Shown piece by piece: positions 17,392-26,607 of a stretch of DNA of 64,000 nucleotides. Under the pieces are notes generated by a model. It was not told where the DNA came from. It saw only the letters and a program-made list of their open reading frames with translations, and ran no database searches. The stretch's first letter is position 1. Each line of letters starts with the position of its first letter. Both the position numbers and the translations under genes were made by a program. Location: NCBI GenBank assembly GCA_000212915.1, contig CM001167.1:1170780-1234779 (forward strand). Direction: 5' to 3'. Source of the DNA: Bacteroides coprosuis DSM 18011. GTDB taxonomy: Bacteria; Bacteroidota; Bacteroidia; Bacteroidales; Bacteroidaceae.

Positions 17392-19530
17392 TTATAATCG
17401 GATTGTTAATGTTCCTCCAATAGTGAAAGGTTTGCTTTTTTGTGCTGTAGGACTTGCTGTAGCCGATACATAAGCATTGTATTTTTTATTTGTTATGTTT
17501 TTTGCCCAAAAGGATAGCATATAATCACTCCTTTTAAAGGATATTTGGGCATTTAATACATCATAATAACTTTGTGATAATTCATTATTATCTGCCCAAT
17601 AAATTTTACCTGTACCCAAATAGGTTACCCCTAATTGTATTTCATCCAATTTTTTGAAGGGTTTGTAAAATGTGTAATCTGCATGTAAAGATAACGTATG
17701 ATCAGGAACTAATGGTAGTCTGTGGTCTTTAAAATCTATATCTTCAGAAAAAAGATATTTCTTGAAGTACGCTTTTGTATAGCCATAATTGGCTTGGAGT
17801 ATCAGTTCATCAACCGGGCGGGCGCTTAAGCTAATCTCAATGCCTTTACTGGCAGATTTACCTGCATTTTTTAGTTTCCTTCCTCTACCACTTTCTATGG
17901 GTTGAAAAACTTGCTGATTTTTCCAATCAATATAAAATAGTGCTATGTCGGCAAAAAATCGGTTATTACAGAAATTTAATTTTGTACCGAGTTCATAGTT
18001 CCAACTATACTCTGGATCAAAGGTCCTTTCTTCTTTCTTATCGAAGGAAGTATTGAATCCTCCTGCTTTATATCCTCTAGTAACCGATGCATAAATATTT
18101 TGCAGATTAGAGGTTGTATATTGTAAGGTAAACTTGGGTGTAACTTGTCTAAAGTTGAGTTTCTCATCAAAGCCGTCTTTGCCTACATTGGTTTCCCCCT
18201 TCATATTATTCATCTGATAGTCGTTATTGGCATGTTCGTAATCGAAACGAATACCGGCAGAAAGAGATAGTCCATCCCAGATGATATTATTGAGAGTTGA
18301 TTGGTGAAAAAGAGCTAATCCGTAAGTGGGTATTTCATATAGCTTATTGCTGATAACTCCTTGTGTAGGCATTTCAACATTAAGATCTCTATGTATGTGC
18401 TGATGAAAGCCAAATAGACCAAAGAGCCATTGATAGTTGTTTTTAGAGTCGGATTTAATATTTAATTCTTCTGAGAACATCCTATGAATTTCTTTTTTGT
18501 GTACAGCATAAAGGTCTTTAGGTGTAAAATCTTGGTCGATCCTTTGATTATCTGTGAGGTATTGAAAAGAGGTTTGACTGTTTATTTTATAACCTTTTCC
18601 TGAATATTCTACATTAACTCCCGATGTGGAAATGGTGCGAATGTAAGTAGTGGGTCTATTGTAGTTGACATTCTCCGTCTGATCTGTTTCCGTATTATAT
18701 AATCCATAAGGGAACCCATTTTGGTCAAAATAATCGAGAGAGGTTATTAATTTAAATTTCCATTTTGGAGTGATATTCCAGTCAAATCGGATTCTTCCTT
18801 GTCCACCATCTGATTTGTCTGCTTTTTCGTGTAAATACTCATTAGTAAAAAAACCTCCGAAATAATTATAGTTACCCGAAAAAGAGATTCCCATATCTTC
18901 TTTTATTTTAATAGAGTGTGTAACTGTAATATCATATAGATTATGATTACCTCCCGTATATTTAAAAGTAGTACCAGGGTTGTGGATAGGAGATTTTGTA
19001 TATACGTTAATAATACCTCCCATGGTGTTTCTTCCATACAGAGTCCCTTGTGGTCCTCTCAAAACATCCAGACTTTCTATGTTGCTAAAATTAAAATCAA
19101 AAGAAGAGCTTTCAAAATAGGGAACACCATCAATATATAGCCCCACAGATGGAGAGTTGATTTTGGAACCTATCCCTCTGATATAAATGGGAGATGATAC
19201 CTTTGCTCCATAATCGGGCATATATAAATTGGGTACAAGTCCTGTTATTTCTTTTATGCTTAGTAGAGTTTCTTTTTGTATTAGTTTGCTATTTATAGAA
19301 CTAGTAGAGACAGGAGAAAGACGGTAATCTTTGTCTTGTTTAAAACCTTGAATAACGATCTCTTCCAGAAAGAAAGGATTGTTTCTTCTCAATGAATCGA
19401 GTTCATCATCTGTGATTTTGTCATTTGTTACTCGAATAATAGATTTTAGGTTCGTTTTAGGTTTAGCTTGAAGAGATTGTAATCCCCAGCAGGTACAAAA
19501 GAGTACGATATAAAAAAGTTGCTTTGTCAT
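17392..19530 (-). CDS. TonB-dependent outer-membrane receptor
   Basis: A 712-residue receptor from ATG 19530; the longest frame begins at TTG 19551, only a few bases after the predicted transcription start. A signal peptide (MTKQLFYIVLFCTCWGLQSLQA) precedes a probable TonB box (EEIVIQG). The plug domain contains IYIRGIG, VGLYIDGVPY and VLRGPQGTLYGRNTMGGIINV. The size and plug type match siderophore, heme or cobalamin receptors rather than the SusC family of about 1000 residues, and there is no SusD partner. It starts the operon with the MFS permease, hemN and hemG. Confidence 0.9.
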   Translation of the reverse strand: MTKQLFYIVLFCTCWGLQSLQAKPKTNLKSIIRVTNDKITDDELDSLRRNNPFFLEEIVIQGFKQDKDYRLSPVSTSSINSKLIQKETLLSIKEITGLVPNLYMPDYGAKVSSPIYIRGIGSKINSPSVGLYIDGVPYFESSSFDFNFSNIESLDVLRGPQGTLYGRNTMGGIINVYTKSPIHNPGTTFKYTGGNHNLYDITVTHSIKIKEDMGISFSGNYNYFGGFFTNEYLHEKADKSDGGQGRIRFDWNITPKWKFKLITSLDYFDQNGFPYGLYNTETDQTENVNYNRPTTYIRTISTSGVNVEYSGKGYKINSQTSFQYLTDNQRIDQDFTPKDLYAVHKKEIHRMFSEELNIKSDSKNNYQWLFGLFGFHQHIHRDLNVEMPTQGVISNKLYEIPTYGLALFHQSTLNNIIWDGLSLSAGIRFDYEHANNDYQMNNMKGETNVGKDGFDEKLNFRQVTPKFTLQYTTSNLQNIYASVTRGYKAGGFNTSFDKKEERTFDPEYSWNYELGTKLNFCNNRFFADIALFYIDWKNQQVFQPIESGRGRKLKNAGKSASKGIEISLSARPVDELILQANYGYTKAYFKKYLFSEDIDFKDHRLPLVPDHTLSLHADYTFYKPFKKLDEIQLGVTYLGTGKIYWADNNELSQSYYDVLNAQISFKRSDYMLSFWAKNITNKKYNAYVSATASPTAQKSKPFTIGGTLTIRL

Positions 19531-19560
19531 TTTAATTATGCTTTTCACCAAAGTTTACTG

Positions 19561-19591
19561 CAAAGTAACAAATATGTGAGATAGGTATCAA
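19561..19591 (-). promoter_or_regulatory. Promoter of the TonB receptor/hemN operon
   Basis: On the minus strand TTG (19591-19589), a 20-bp spacer, then TTACTTTG (19568-19561), one mismatch from TAnnTTTG. Transcription would start near 19554, about 24 nt before the ATG at 19530. Confidence 0.45.
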
Positions 19592-19790
19592 TCCTAATAA
19601 GTTATGATTTTTCACTTTTCAAGATGAATATTATGTTTTTTAGCCAGATATTATTGAGTTTTGTGCATTACTCACAAGTTACTTATTCTTTGTCAATCTT
19701 AAAACTGTTAGCTATTATTTAGGTATAATTATACATAATGAAAATGTATTATAATCCACTTATTTTTTTATAATGAGATTGAATTCTTTT

Positions 19791-19878
19791 GACACCGACA
19801 TGATGATGACATGACACCGACATAATGACTTTTTGACCCTGATCTAATCATCTCTTGACTAAGTTAAAGTTTTAAGCT
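19791..19878 (+). repeat. 22-bp lattice repeat, locus 1
   Basis: GACACCGACAT occurs at 19791 and again exactly 22 bp later at 19813. A diverged unit (GACCCTGATCT) follows at 19835 and another GAC-headed unit (GACTAAGTTAA) at 19857, each again 22 bp on. The first unit, GACACCGACATGATGATGACAT, recurs nearly exactly near 48.3 and 63.4 kb. GACGTAGTATAG at 19924 matches a motif found beside the other copies. The rest of this 490-bp spacer holds the receptor promoter, a terminator and otherwise unremarkable AT-rich sequence (19592-19790). Confidence 0.8.
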
Positions 19879-19957
19879 TTTATTGTGACGTATTTTTATT
19901 CAATTCTGAAAGATTAGACTATTTGACGTAGTATAGTTTAAGCGACTTTATAAAGCT

Positions 19958-19999
19958 AAAAAAAATGGCTATCCTATATTATTTTAAAATAGGATAGCC
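19958..19999 (-). terminator. Terminator of the S9 peptidase gene
   Basis: An 11-bp perfect stem (19967-19977 with 19989-19999) followed on the minus strand by a run of eight T residues (19965-19958). It lies 25 bp beyond the peptidase stop. Confidence 0.85.
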
Positions 20000-20023
20000 G
20001 TTCTTATAATGAAAACTCAAAGT

Positions 20024-22840
20024 TTAGTGTTTCATTAAATTTGTACCCCAAGTTTTTCCTTTGCGGGTAGCAGGAACTCCAGATTCCATCCATTCTGGTT
20101 TAGGATCTCCTTTTAAATAATGGTCGAAGAACTGTTGCAAACGAATACTTAAATCTTTGCGATTCACTCTTTTTACTAAATTGTGTTCTTCCTTATTGTA
20201 TTGAAGCATCCACACGGGTTTCTGTAATCTACGCATAGCCATAAACATTTCTATTCCTTGATACCAAGGCACAGCACCGTCATTATCATTATGCATAATA
20301 AGAAGTGGAGTTTCTATTTTATCTGCCCTAAATACAGGAGAATTTAAAATGTACAACTCTGGGCAATCCCAAAGTGTGCCACCAATTCTACTTTGTCCTT
20401 TTTCATATTGAACTTGTCTGCTTGTTCCTGATCCCCATCTTATACCGCCAAAAGCACTAGTCATGTTGGCAACAGGAGCTCCCGAGCCAGCAGCTTTAAA
20501 CATATTGGTACGTGTTACTAAGTATGCCACTTGGTATCCACCCCAGCTTTGTCCTTGAATAGCCATGTTCTCTTTGTCAATCCATTTGTTTTTAGCTAAA
20601 GCTTCTGCACCAGAAACAATACAATTGTATGCCGATTCTCCTGGTAAACCAGCAGTGTAATGAATGTCAGGAGAGAAAACCACATAGCCTCTACTTACAT
20701 AGAATGAAATGTTGATGATTGACCAACTTGGTTGAGGCATATGGTGTGCATTTAAGTTATTTGAATGAGTTTCGTAGAAATAGATCATTACTGGATATTT
20801 CTTGTTTGGATCAAAATCTTCGGGTTTGTAAACTATTCCATCCAATTTCTGTCCATCAAAAGCTGTCCAATGAACTAATTCAGCAGTACCCCAATTATAA
20901 TCGTCTTTTTGTGGATTGATATGAGAAAGTTGGGTGCTCGTTTTAAATAAATTATTGGTGTAATATAAGTCAGGGCAAAGTACAAAATTTGATTTTATAA
21001 AAATAAAGTCATTCCTATCTTTAGCCTTTAATAGCTTGTTATAAGAGATAGCTTCCTGTTTTGTGAGCATCTTAGGTTCAGCTGCTTTGTCTATATTTAA
21101 TTGAGCCAAGGCCATATCCTTATTCACTGTATTAAATACAGAAAGCAAAAGTTGTTCTTTGGGTTCAAAGAAGCGTTGCTCTTCATCTAAAGAGATATGA
21201 CGATATTTAAGTTGATTAGCTCTTCCTTTTTGTTGTGTTAGGCATAGGGGTGCTTTGTTTCCACTCGCATCAAACTTCCAAATATCGTATGCATCGTAAA
21301 TCAAAACTTCCTTATCGTCTTTTGTCCATCCAGCATCACCATAAGGATAAGGATCCATAGGCATATCTTCTTTTTCATCCCAAAAGTTGACATTTAGGCT
21401 ACTTGTTAGGTTTGTGATTTTATCTGTAGATAAATTGTAGGTATACCAATTTCTATCTTCATTATTATACATCAACAAATAATTTCCATTGGGAGAAGTT
21501 GATATATAACCATCATACTCTTCAAGAAGTAATTTTTTGTTTCTTGTTTTATAATCGAATTTATAGATGTCTTTACTAGAATTACCACCCCATTGAGATT
21601 CTAAATTATGTTTTGAACGGTCGGTTATAATAGCAAAATCAGCATCTCCTCTATTCACTCTATTTATAGATTCAAATGGGTTTGTGCTAATAGGAAGTAG
21701 TGTATGCGGATTATTCAAATGTAAAACAGCTGTGTAGGTACGTTTGGCCTCCTTATTTCGATTCACTAGTTGTGACGGTTGGATATTAGGATCTTGATAA
21801 TGCCATATATCTAGTGCTGATTTTTCTTCTTTGTAAGTGATGGTATCACTAGGCAATGTAAGGGGAGCTATAGATGTGAAAATCTTTTGTCCATCTTGAC
21901 TAAAAGAAAGTGTACTATTATCTGTGAAAGCCCAATTCTCCGGTAGGTTTTCACTGTAATCTTTTGCAATTAAAGTTTCACAATCTTTACTCCCTGCTCG
22001 GTGAAGTAATAACTCGTAGTTTTTGTTTGTAGGTAAAACAGAATCTTTTGCTGCTAAGAAAGCTAACATATTTCCTTCTTCATTGAAGCGAGGAGTAAGA
22101 TACTTGTAATAGCCAGATGCTAGGACTTGTTTGTTTTTATTTATTAAGTCATAAAGAATAACTTGTTTTTCTGTCTGAATAGTATCCTTTTTATTAGGAG
22201 AAGTAACTACAACCAACTGATTACCATTTTTACTAAAGAAGTATTTCTCTGCATAGTTGATTGTATCGCACCAAGCTGAACCCAACTCTCTGATAACAAG
22301 AGGTTCTTTAAATAGAGGTTTTACTTGCTTTTCTTTTTCTGTCTTAGTGTCTTTTACGTCTGTCGTATCTTTGGGTTCTTTAATTTTCTCAGGTTGATAG
22401 GCATAAAATTGATTTCCTTTTTCTCCAATTTTGTAAGACTTAATAGCTCCTAGGGTGTCTATTTTATGAATAGGGAGTGAAGCTATAATAAGTGTGTCTT
22501 TAGGGGCATCCTCTTTTTTGCCTTTATTCTCTTTATGAGCTTTAGCTTGAGCAAACTTAGGCTTTATTTTACCGATAAAAAACTTCTCATTAGGGGTAAT
22601 GAAATAACTGCTGACTCTGTCTATAGATGTTTTATCTTTCTTTTTTAAATGATGAAGGAAAAAGACATCATCACCTTCTTGTGGTGATACAAAGTAGGAT
22701 GCGTAGTTGCCGTTATCTGATATTCTCATTTGTCTTACACTTTCCCATTGATCATAGACATCATGATCTAACGGTTTTTTTTGTGCAAAGCCATTATTTG
22801 CGAGTAATATACAGAAAATGAATAATAGATACTTTTTCAA
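20024..22840 (-). CDS. Secreted S9-family prolyl oligopeptidase-like peptidase
   Basis: A 938-residue serine peptidase. The start is TTG at 22840: no ATG lies upstream in frame, and the signal peptide MKKYLLFIFCILLANNGFAQ follows directly. A long beta-propeller-like region precedes a C-terminal alpha/beta hydrolase domain with nucleophile Ser765 in GQSWGGYQ, Asp852 or Asp854 in HNDNDGAVPW and His886 in KEEHNLV. Family members cut oligopeptides, often after proline or from acylated N-termini, in the periplasm. It stands alone between two long spacers and has its own terminator. Specificity (DPP-like or acylaminoacyl) cannot be decided. Confidence 0.88.
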   Translation of the reverse strand: MKKYLLFIFCILLANNGFAQKKPLDHDVYDQWESVRQMRISDNGNYASYFVSPQEGDDVFFLHHLKKKDKTSIDRVSSYFITPNEKFFIGKIKPKFAQAKAHKENKGKKEDAPKDTLIIASLPIHKIDTLGAIKSYKIGEKGNQFYAYQPEKIKEPKDTTDVKDTKTEKEKQVKPLFKEPLVIRELGSAWCDTINYAEKYFFSKNGNQLVVVTSPNKKDTIQTEKQVILYDLINKNKQVLASGYYKYLTPRFNEEGNMLAFLAAKDSVLPTNKNYELLLHRAGSKDCETLIAKDYSENLPENWAFTDNSTLSFSQDGQKIFTSIAPLTLPSDTITYKEEKSALDIWHYQDPNIQPSQLVNRNKEAKRTYTAVLHLNNPHTLLPISTNPFESINRVNRGDADFAIITDRSKHNLESQWGGNSSKDIYKFDYKTRNKKLLLEEYDGYISTSPNGNYLLMYNNEDRNWYTYNLSTDKITNLTSSLNVNFWDEKEDMPMDPYPYGDAGWTKDDKEVLIYDAYDIWKFDASGNKAPLCLTQQKGRANQLKYRHISLDEEQRFFEPKEQLLLSVFNTVNKDMALAQLNIDKAAEPKMLTKQEAISYNKLLKAKDRNDFIFIKSNFVLCPDLYYTNNLFKTSTQLSHINPQKDDYNWGTAELVHWTAFDGQKLDGIVYKPEDFDPNKKYPVMIYFYETHSNNLNAHHMPQPSWSIINISFYVSRGYVVFSPDIHYTAGLPGESAYNCIVSGAEALAKNKWIDKENMAIQGQSWGGYQVAYLVTRTNMFKAAGSGAPVANMTSAFGGIRWGSGTSRQVQYEKGQSRIGGTLWDCPELYILNSPVFRADKIETPLLIMHNDNDGAVPWYQGIEMFMAMRRLQKPVWMLQYNKEEHNLVKRVNRKDLSIRLQQFFDHYLKGDPKPEWMESGVPATRKGKTWGTNLMKH

Positions 22841-23152
22841 AACTGTAATGTGTTTTAAGTGAATAATGATTTTTTTATAGTTGCGTTTTCAATTTTGCTA
22901 AGATATTAATTCTTTCTTAGTCTGTTAAATATTCTTGTTGCAAAAGCTTGATTAGAAGTGTAATTAATGATGGTTATATAAAAAACAGAATGAAAGAAAA
23001 ATAGACAAAGTGATATAAATGGAAATGAAATACCTTTTTAATGGATGAGAAAAGATATTGCTCCTAAGGTATTTGTGCTTAATGAATTAACCTTTAAAAA
23101 CACTTTATTGAGTTTTAGGATTACTACGTGTCTAAAAATTCGAATTATATTG
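22841..23152. other. Intergenic region without a recognised gene
   Basis: AT-rich sequence between the divergent S9 peptidase and ftsE genes. I see no ORF of note, no copy of the 22-bp repeat and no clear promoter for the peptidase. The ftsE -7 box begins at 23153. Confidence 0.6.
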
Positions 23153-23160
23153 TATCTTTG
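23153..23160 (+). promoter_or_regulatory. -7 box upstream of ftsE
   Basis: TATCTTTG matches TAnnTTTG exactly, 75 bp before the ftsE ATG. The -33 region lacks a clear TTG. A short inverted repeat (GGAG and CTCC around 23192-23208) lies in the leader. Confidence 0.4.
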
Positions 23161-23234
23161 TTCTCTATAACTATATTATATACTATCTTATGGAGCATAA
23201 TACGATCTCCTTATTATAGTGAAATAATGAATTC

Positions 23235-23936
23235 ATGGAAAAACCTCTTGTCGACTATAAAAATGTAGAAATTCGTCAGGGTAATAGAGTGATACTTCAG
23301 AATGTGAATTTGTCTCTAAACTCTGGTGATTTGGTGTATTTAGTAGGAGAGGTTGGTTCTGGAAAATCAACATTCTTACAAACTCTCTATCAAGAGATAC
23401 CCATACAAAGTGGTATTGCTGAGATTTTAGGGTATCGTTTGAATCAATTAAGAGAAAAAGATCTGCCTAAGTTAAGACAGAAGTTAGGCATTGTTTTTCA
23501 GGATTTTAAGTTGTTGCCCGATCGAACTATACACGCCAACTTGAGTTTTGTTTTAGAAGTAACAGGTTGGCAAAAATGGGCGGCTATCAATCAACGCATT
23601 GATGAAGTACTTGAGATTGTTGACATGAAAGGGTCTGAAGATAAATATCCTTATGAATTATCAGGCGGAGAACAACAGCGAATAGCAATAGCAAGAGCTA
23701 TATTAAATAGACCAGCTATATTGTTGGTGGATGAACCAACAGGAAATCTGGATTTTATAACAGGCAAGTCTATTTTTACACTCTTACAACATATGGCTAA
23801 AGAGGGCACATTAGTGATAATGGCCACACATAATTTATATTTAGTTCGGGAGTTTCCTGGTAAAGTTTTTCAAATAAAAAGTCAAACTTTACAAAACATA
23901 ACCGAAAAAATATATGTTAGAGAAATAAAGGATTGA
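23235..23936 (+). CDS. ftsE: Cell-division ABC ATPase FtsE
   Basis: A 233-residue ABC ATPase. Walker A is GEVGSGKST (38-46), the Q-loop VFQDFKLLPDRT, the signature LSGGEQQRIAIARAI and Walker B LLVDEPTGNLD. The FQDFKLL and TIHANLSF segments are typical of FtsE, which works with FtsX to regulate cell-wall hydrolases at the septum. No ftsX is adjacent; it is followed 33 bp later by the aspartate kinase gene. A LolD-type lipoprotein transporter ATPase is a less likely alternative. Confidence 0.85.
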   Translation: MEKPLVDYKNVEIRQGNRVILQNVNLSLNSGDLVYLVGEVGSGKSTFLQTLYQEIPIQSGIAEILGYRLNQLREKDLPKLRQKLGIVFQDFKLLPDRTIHANLSFVLEVTGWQKWAAINQRIDEVLEIVDMKGSEDKYPYELSGGEQQRIAIARAILNRPAILLVDEPTGNLDFITGKSIFTLLQHMAKEGTLVIMATHNLYLVREFPGKVFQIKSQTLQNITEKIYVREIKD

Positions 23937-23969
23937 ATAAAAGGAATACTTAACAATTTTAATAGCGTA

Positions 23970-25298
23970 GTGAAAATGAAAATAATGAAGTTTGGAGGAA
24001 CCTCTGTTGGTAGTGCAGAACGCATCAAAGAGGTGGCCAAATTAATTACTAATGGTGAAAAGAATATTGTGGTTTTGTCAGCAATGTCTGGTACAACCAA
24101 CACCTTGGTAGAAATTGCGGATTATCTTTACAAGAAGAATCCAGAAGGAGCCAATGAAATTATTAATCAATTAGAATCTCAATATCGAAAACATATTGAA
24201 GAGTTATACTCTACGGCTGAATTTAAACAAAAAGGTAAAGAGTTAATAAAATCTCATTTTGACTATATCCGTTCTTTTACAAAAGATTTATTTACGCTAT
24301 TTGAAGAAAAGGTGGTATTGGCTCAAGGAGAATTAATTTCTACAGCCATGATGAATTACTACTTGCAAGAACAAGGAGTAAAATCTGTATTGCTTCCAGC
24401 TTTGGAATTTATGCGCACAGATAAAAATGCAGATCCTGATCCTGTATATATCAAAGAAAAATTAAACAATCAATTAGAACTTCATTCAGATTCTGAGATA
24501 TACATTACTCAAGGGTATATTTGTAGAAATGCTTATGGAGAGATAGATAATTTACAGCGTGGAGGAAGTGATTATACGGCTTCATTAATTGGTGCAGCTG
24601 TCAAAGCAGATGAAATTCAGATTTGGACAGATATTGATGGAATGCACAATAATGATCCTCGTGTTGTACAAAATACCCAACCTGTTCGTCATCTACAATT
24701 TGAAGAAGCCGCAGAGTTGGCTTATTTTGGAGCAAAGATTCTCCATCCAACTTGCATTCAACCTGCTAAATATGCCAATATTCCTGTCCGTTTACTGAAT
24801 ACTATGGATCCAGATGCTCCTGGAACATTGGTGAGCAATGACTCAGAACAAGGAGTAATAAAAGCTGTAGCAGCAAAAGAAAATATTACAGCTATAAAAA
24901 TAAAATCAAGTAGAATGTTACTTGCTCATGGTTTCTTACGTAAGGTATTTGAAATCTTTGAGAGCTACCAGACATCTATTGATATGATCTGCACCTCTGA
25001 AGTAGGCGTATCTGTGACTATTGATAATACAAAGCATCTCAATGAAATTTTAGATGATTTGAAAAAATATGGTACAGTTACAGTTGATGAAGACATGTGT
25101 ATTATCTGCGTTGTAGGAGATTTACGATGGGAAAATGTAGGCTTTGAAGCCAAAGCACTCGATGCTATGAGCAATCTTCCTGTTCGAATGATTTCTTTCG
25201 GGGGTAGTAACTACAATATATCCTTCTTAATACGAAAAGAAGATAAAAATAAAGCCTTGCAGCAATTAAGCGATAGGCTGTTTAATGGTAATCATTAA
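23970..25298 (+). CDS. lysC: Aspartate kinase
   Basis: A 442-residue monofunctional aspartokinase, beginning MKIMKFGGTSVGSAERIK with the kinase signature. Conserved QGYICRN and LQRGGSDYTASLIGAA fit the aspartate-binding region. The last about 140 residues form paired ACT domains (from AVAAKENITAIKIKSS), which normally bind lysine or threonine as feedback effectors. It makes aspartyl phosphate, the entry to lysine, threonine, methionine and diaminopimelate. lysA follows after a hairpin. Which isozyme type it is cannot be told, so the symbol is by context. Confidence 0.9.
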   Translation: MKMKIMKFGGTSVGSAERIKEVAKLITNGEKNIVVLSAMSGTTNTLVEIADYLYKKNPEGANEIINQLESQYRKHIEELYSTAEFKQKGKELIKSHFDYIRSFTKDLFTLFEEKVVLAQGELISTAMMNYYLQEQGVKSVLLPALEFMRTDKNADPDPVYIKEKLNNQLELHSDSEIYITQGYICRNAYGEIDNLQRGGSDYTASLIGAAVKADEIQIWTDIDGMHNNDPRVVQNTQPVRHLQFEEAAELAYFGAKILHPTCIQPAKYANIPVRLLNTMDPDAPGTLVSNDSEQGVIKAVAAKENITAIKIKSSRMLLAHGFLRKVFEIFESYQTSIDMICTSEVGVSVTIDNTKHLNEILDDLKKYGTVTVDEDMCIICVVGDLRWENVGFEAKALDAMSNLPVRMISFGGSNYNISFLIRKEDKNKALQQLSDRLFNGNH

Positions 25299-25312
25299 TA
25301 AATAATCAGCAC

Positions 25313-25360
25313 AAGCGTTTTTAGCCTCTCCTTAGAATGGATGTTAAAAACGCTTTTTTT
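25313..25360 (+). terminator. Terminator or attenuator between lysC and lysA
   Basis: An 11-bp perfect stem (25313-25323 with 25345-25355) ends in seven T residues (25354-25360). It begins 14 bp after lysC and ends 13 bp before the lysA ATG, so it could end the lysC transcript or limit read-through into lysA. No riboswitch fold is evident upstream. Confidence 0.75.
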
Positions 25361-25373
25361 AATCTACTTTTAC

Positions 25374-26534
25374 ATGAAAGGACAATTTCCATTAGATCAG
25401 TTTAAAAATTTAGATACTCCCTTTTATTATTATGATACATGCCTTTTACAAGAAACTTTAGATACTGTTAAATTACAGTTAAAAGGGCAAGATCAGTTTA
25501 AAGTACATTATGCATTAAAAGCAAATGTAAATTCTGAGATACTCCAAATGATTAGAAAAAATGGTTTTGGAGCAGATTGTGTGAGTGGGGGAGAGATACG
25601 AGCAGCTATACAGGCTGGTTTCAAACCTGAAAATATTGTTTTTGCAGGCGTTGGTAAATCCGATTGGGAAATAGAATTAGGACTTGATTTGGGCATATTT
25701 TGTTTTAATGTTGAATCAATTCCTGAATTAGAAATTATTAATGAGTTAGCACTGAATATGGGGAAGAGAGCACAAGTGTGTCTTCGAATCAATCCCAATG
25801 TAAAGGCTAATACACACGCTAACATAGCTACTGGTCAGGCTGAAAATAAGTTTGGCATAAGTTTGCACGATTTAGATAAAGTGATGGAGTGTGTCAAGCA
25901 GTTGAAAGCGATAGACTTTGTTGGGTTACATTTCCATATTGGTTCACAGATATTGGATATGGCAGACTTTAGAGCCTTGTGTAATCGTGTAAATGAGTTA
26001 TTGGATAGGCTTGAAGGTAGAGGAATTAGAATCCCTCATATTAATGTAGGAGGTGGATTAGGAATTGATTATGCTCATCCCAATCGTCAAGCTATTCCCA
26101 ACTTCGAATCTTATTTTGATGTTTATGATACACATTTGCGTATTCGTTCATATCAGACATTGCACTTTGAACTAGGGCGTTCATTAGTGGGTCAATGTGG
26201 TTCTCTGATATCTCGAGTTCTTTATGTGAAAGAAGGAACAAATAAGAAATTTGCCATTTTGGATGCAGGAATGAATGATTTAATTCGTCCTGCCCTTTAT
26301 CAGGCTTATCATAAAATAGAAAACCTATCTTCTGATGAGGCTTTAGAAGCTTATGATGTAGTAGGACCAGTATGTGAATCATCCGATGTTTTTGGAAAAT
26401 CAATTGATTTAAATAAAGTTTCTAGAGGTGATTTTATGGCTATTCGTTCTGCTGGAGCGTATGGTGAAGTAATGGCATCAACCTATAATTGTCGCTCATT
26501 ACCAAATGCATACACTTCAGATGAATTTATTTAA
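25374..26534 (+). CDS. lysA: Diaminopimelate decarboxylase
   Basis: A 386-residue fold-type III PLP enzyme from ATG 25374. A longer frame from 25341 begins inside the terminator stem and is rejected. The PLP lysine is in HYALKANVN near the N-terminus; GLHFHIGSQI, INVGGGLGIDY, FELGRSLVGQCG and CESSDVFGK are family motifs, the last holding the catalytic cysteine. It converts meso-diaminopimelate to lysine. The presence of HIGSQI and CESSD favours diaminopimelate over ornithine or arginine decarboxylation. Confidence 0.93.
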   Translation: MKGQFPLDQFKNLDTPFYYYDTCLLQETLDTVKLQLKGQDQFKVHYALKANVNSEILQMIRKNGFGADCVSGGEIRAAIQAGFKPENIVFAGVGKSDWEIELGLDLGIFCFNVESIPELEIINELALNMGKRAQVCLRINPNVKANTHANIATGQAENKFGISLHDLDKVMECVKQLKAIDFVGLHFHIGSQILDMADFRALCNRVNELLDRLEGRGIRIPHINVGGGLGIDYAHPNRQAIPNFESYFDVYDTHLRIRSYQTLHFELGRSLVGQCGSLISRVLYVKEGTNKKFAILDAGMNDLIRPALYQAYHKIENLSSDEALEAYDVVGPVCESSDVFGKSIDLNKVSRGDFMAIRSAGAYGEVMASTYNCRSLPNAYTSDEFI

Positions 26535-26607
26535 AACAAATTGATTCATTATCTTGTTATATGTGTGTATTTAAGAATTTGATTAATTAAATTAAACACA
26601 TAAAATT

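Noticed and set aside
17392-19530. A SusC-type polysaccharide receptor
   Set aside because: It is about 300 residues too short, lacks the carboxypeptidase-like N-terminal domain and has no susD neighbour.
19791-19878. The 22-bp repeats as a CRISPR array
   Set aside because: The units are adjacent without spacers, they diverge strongly along the array, and no cas gene is near.
23235-23936. A LolD-type lipoprotein ABC ATPase
   Set aside because: FQDFKLL and the link to the lysC gene fit FtsE better, and no LolC/E permease is near.
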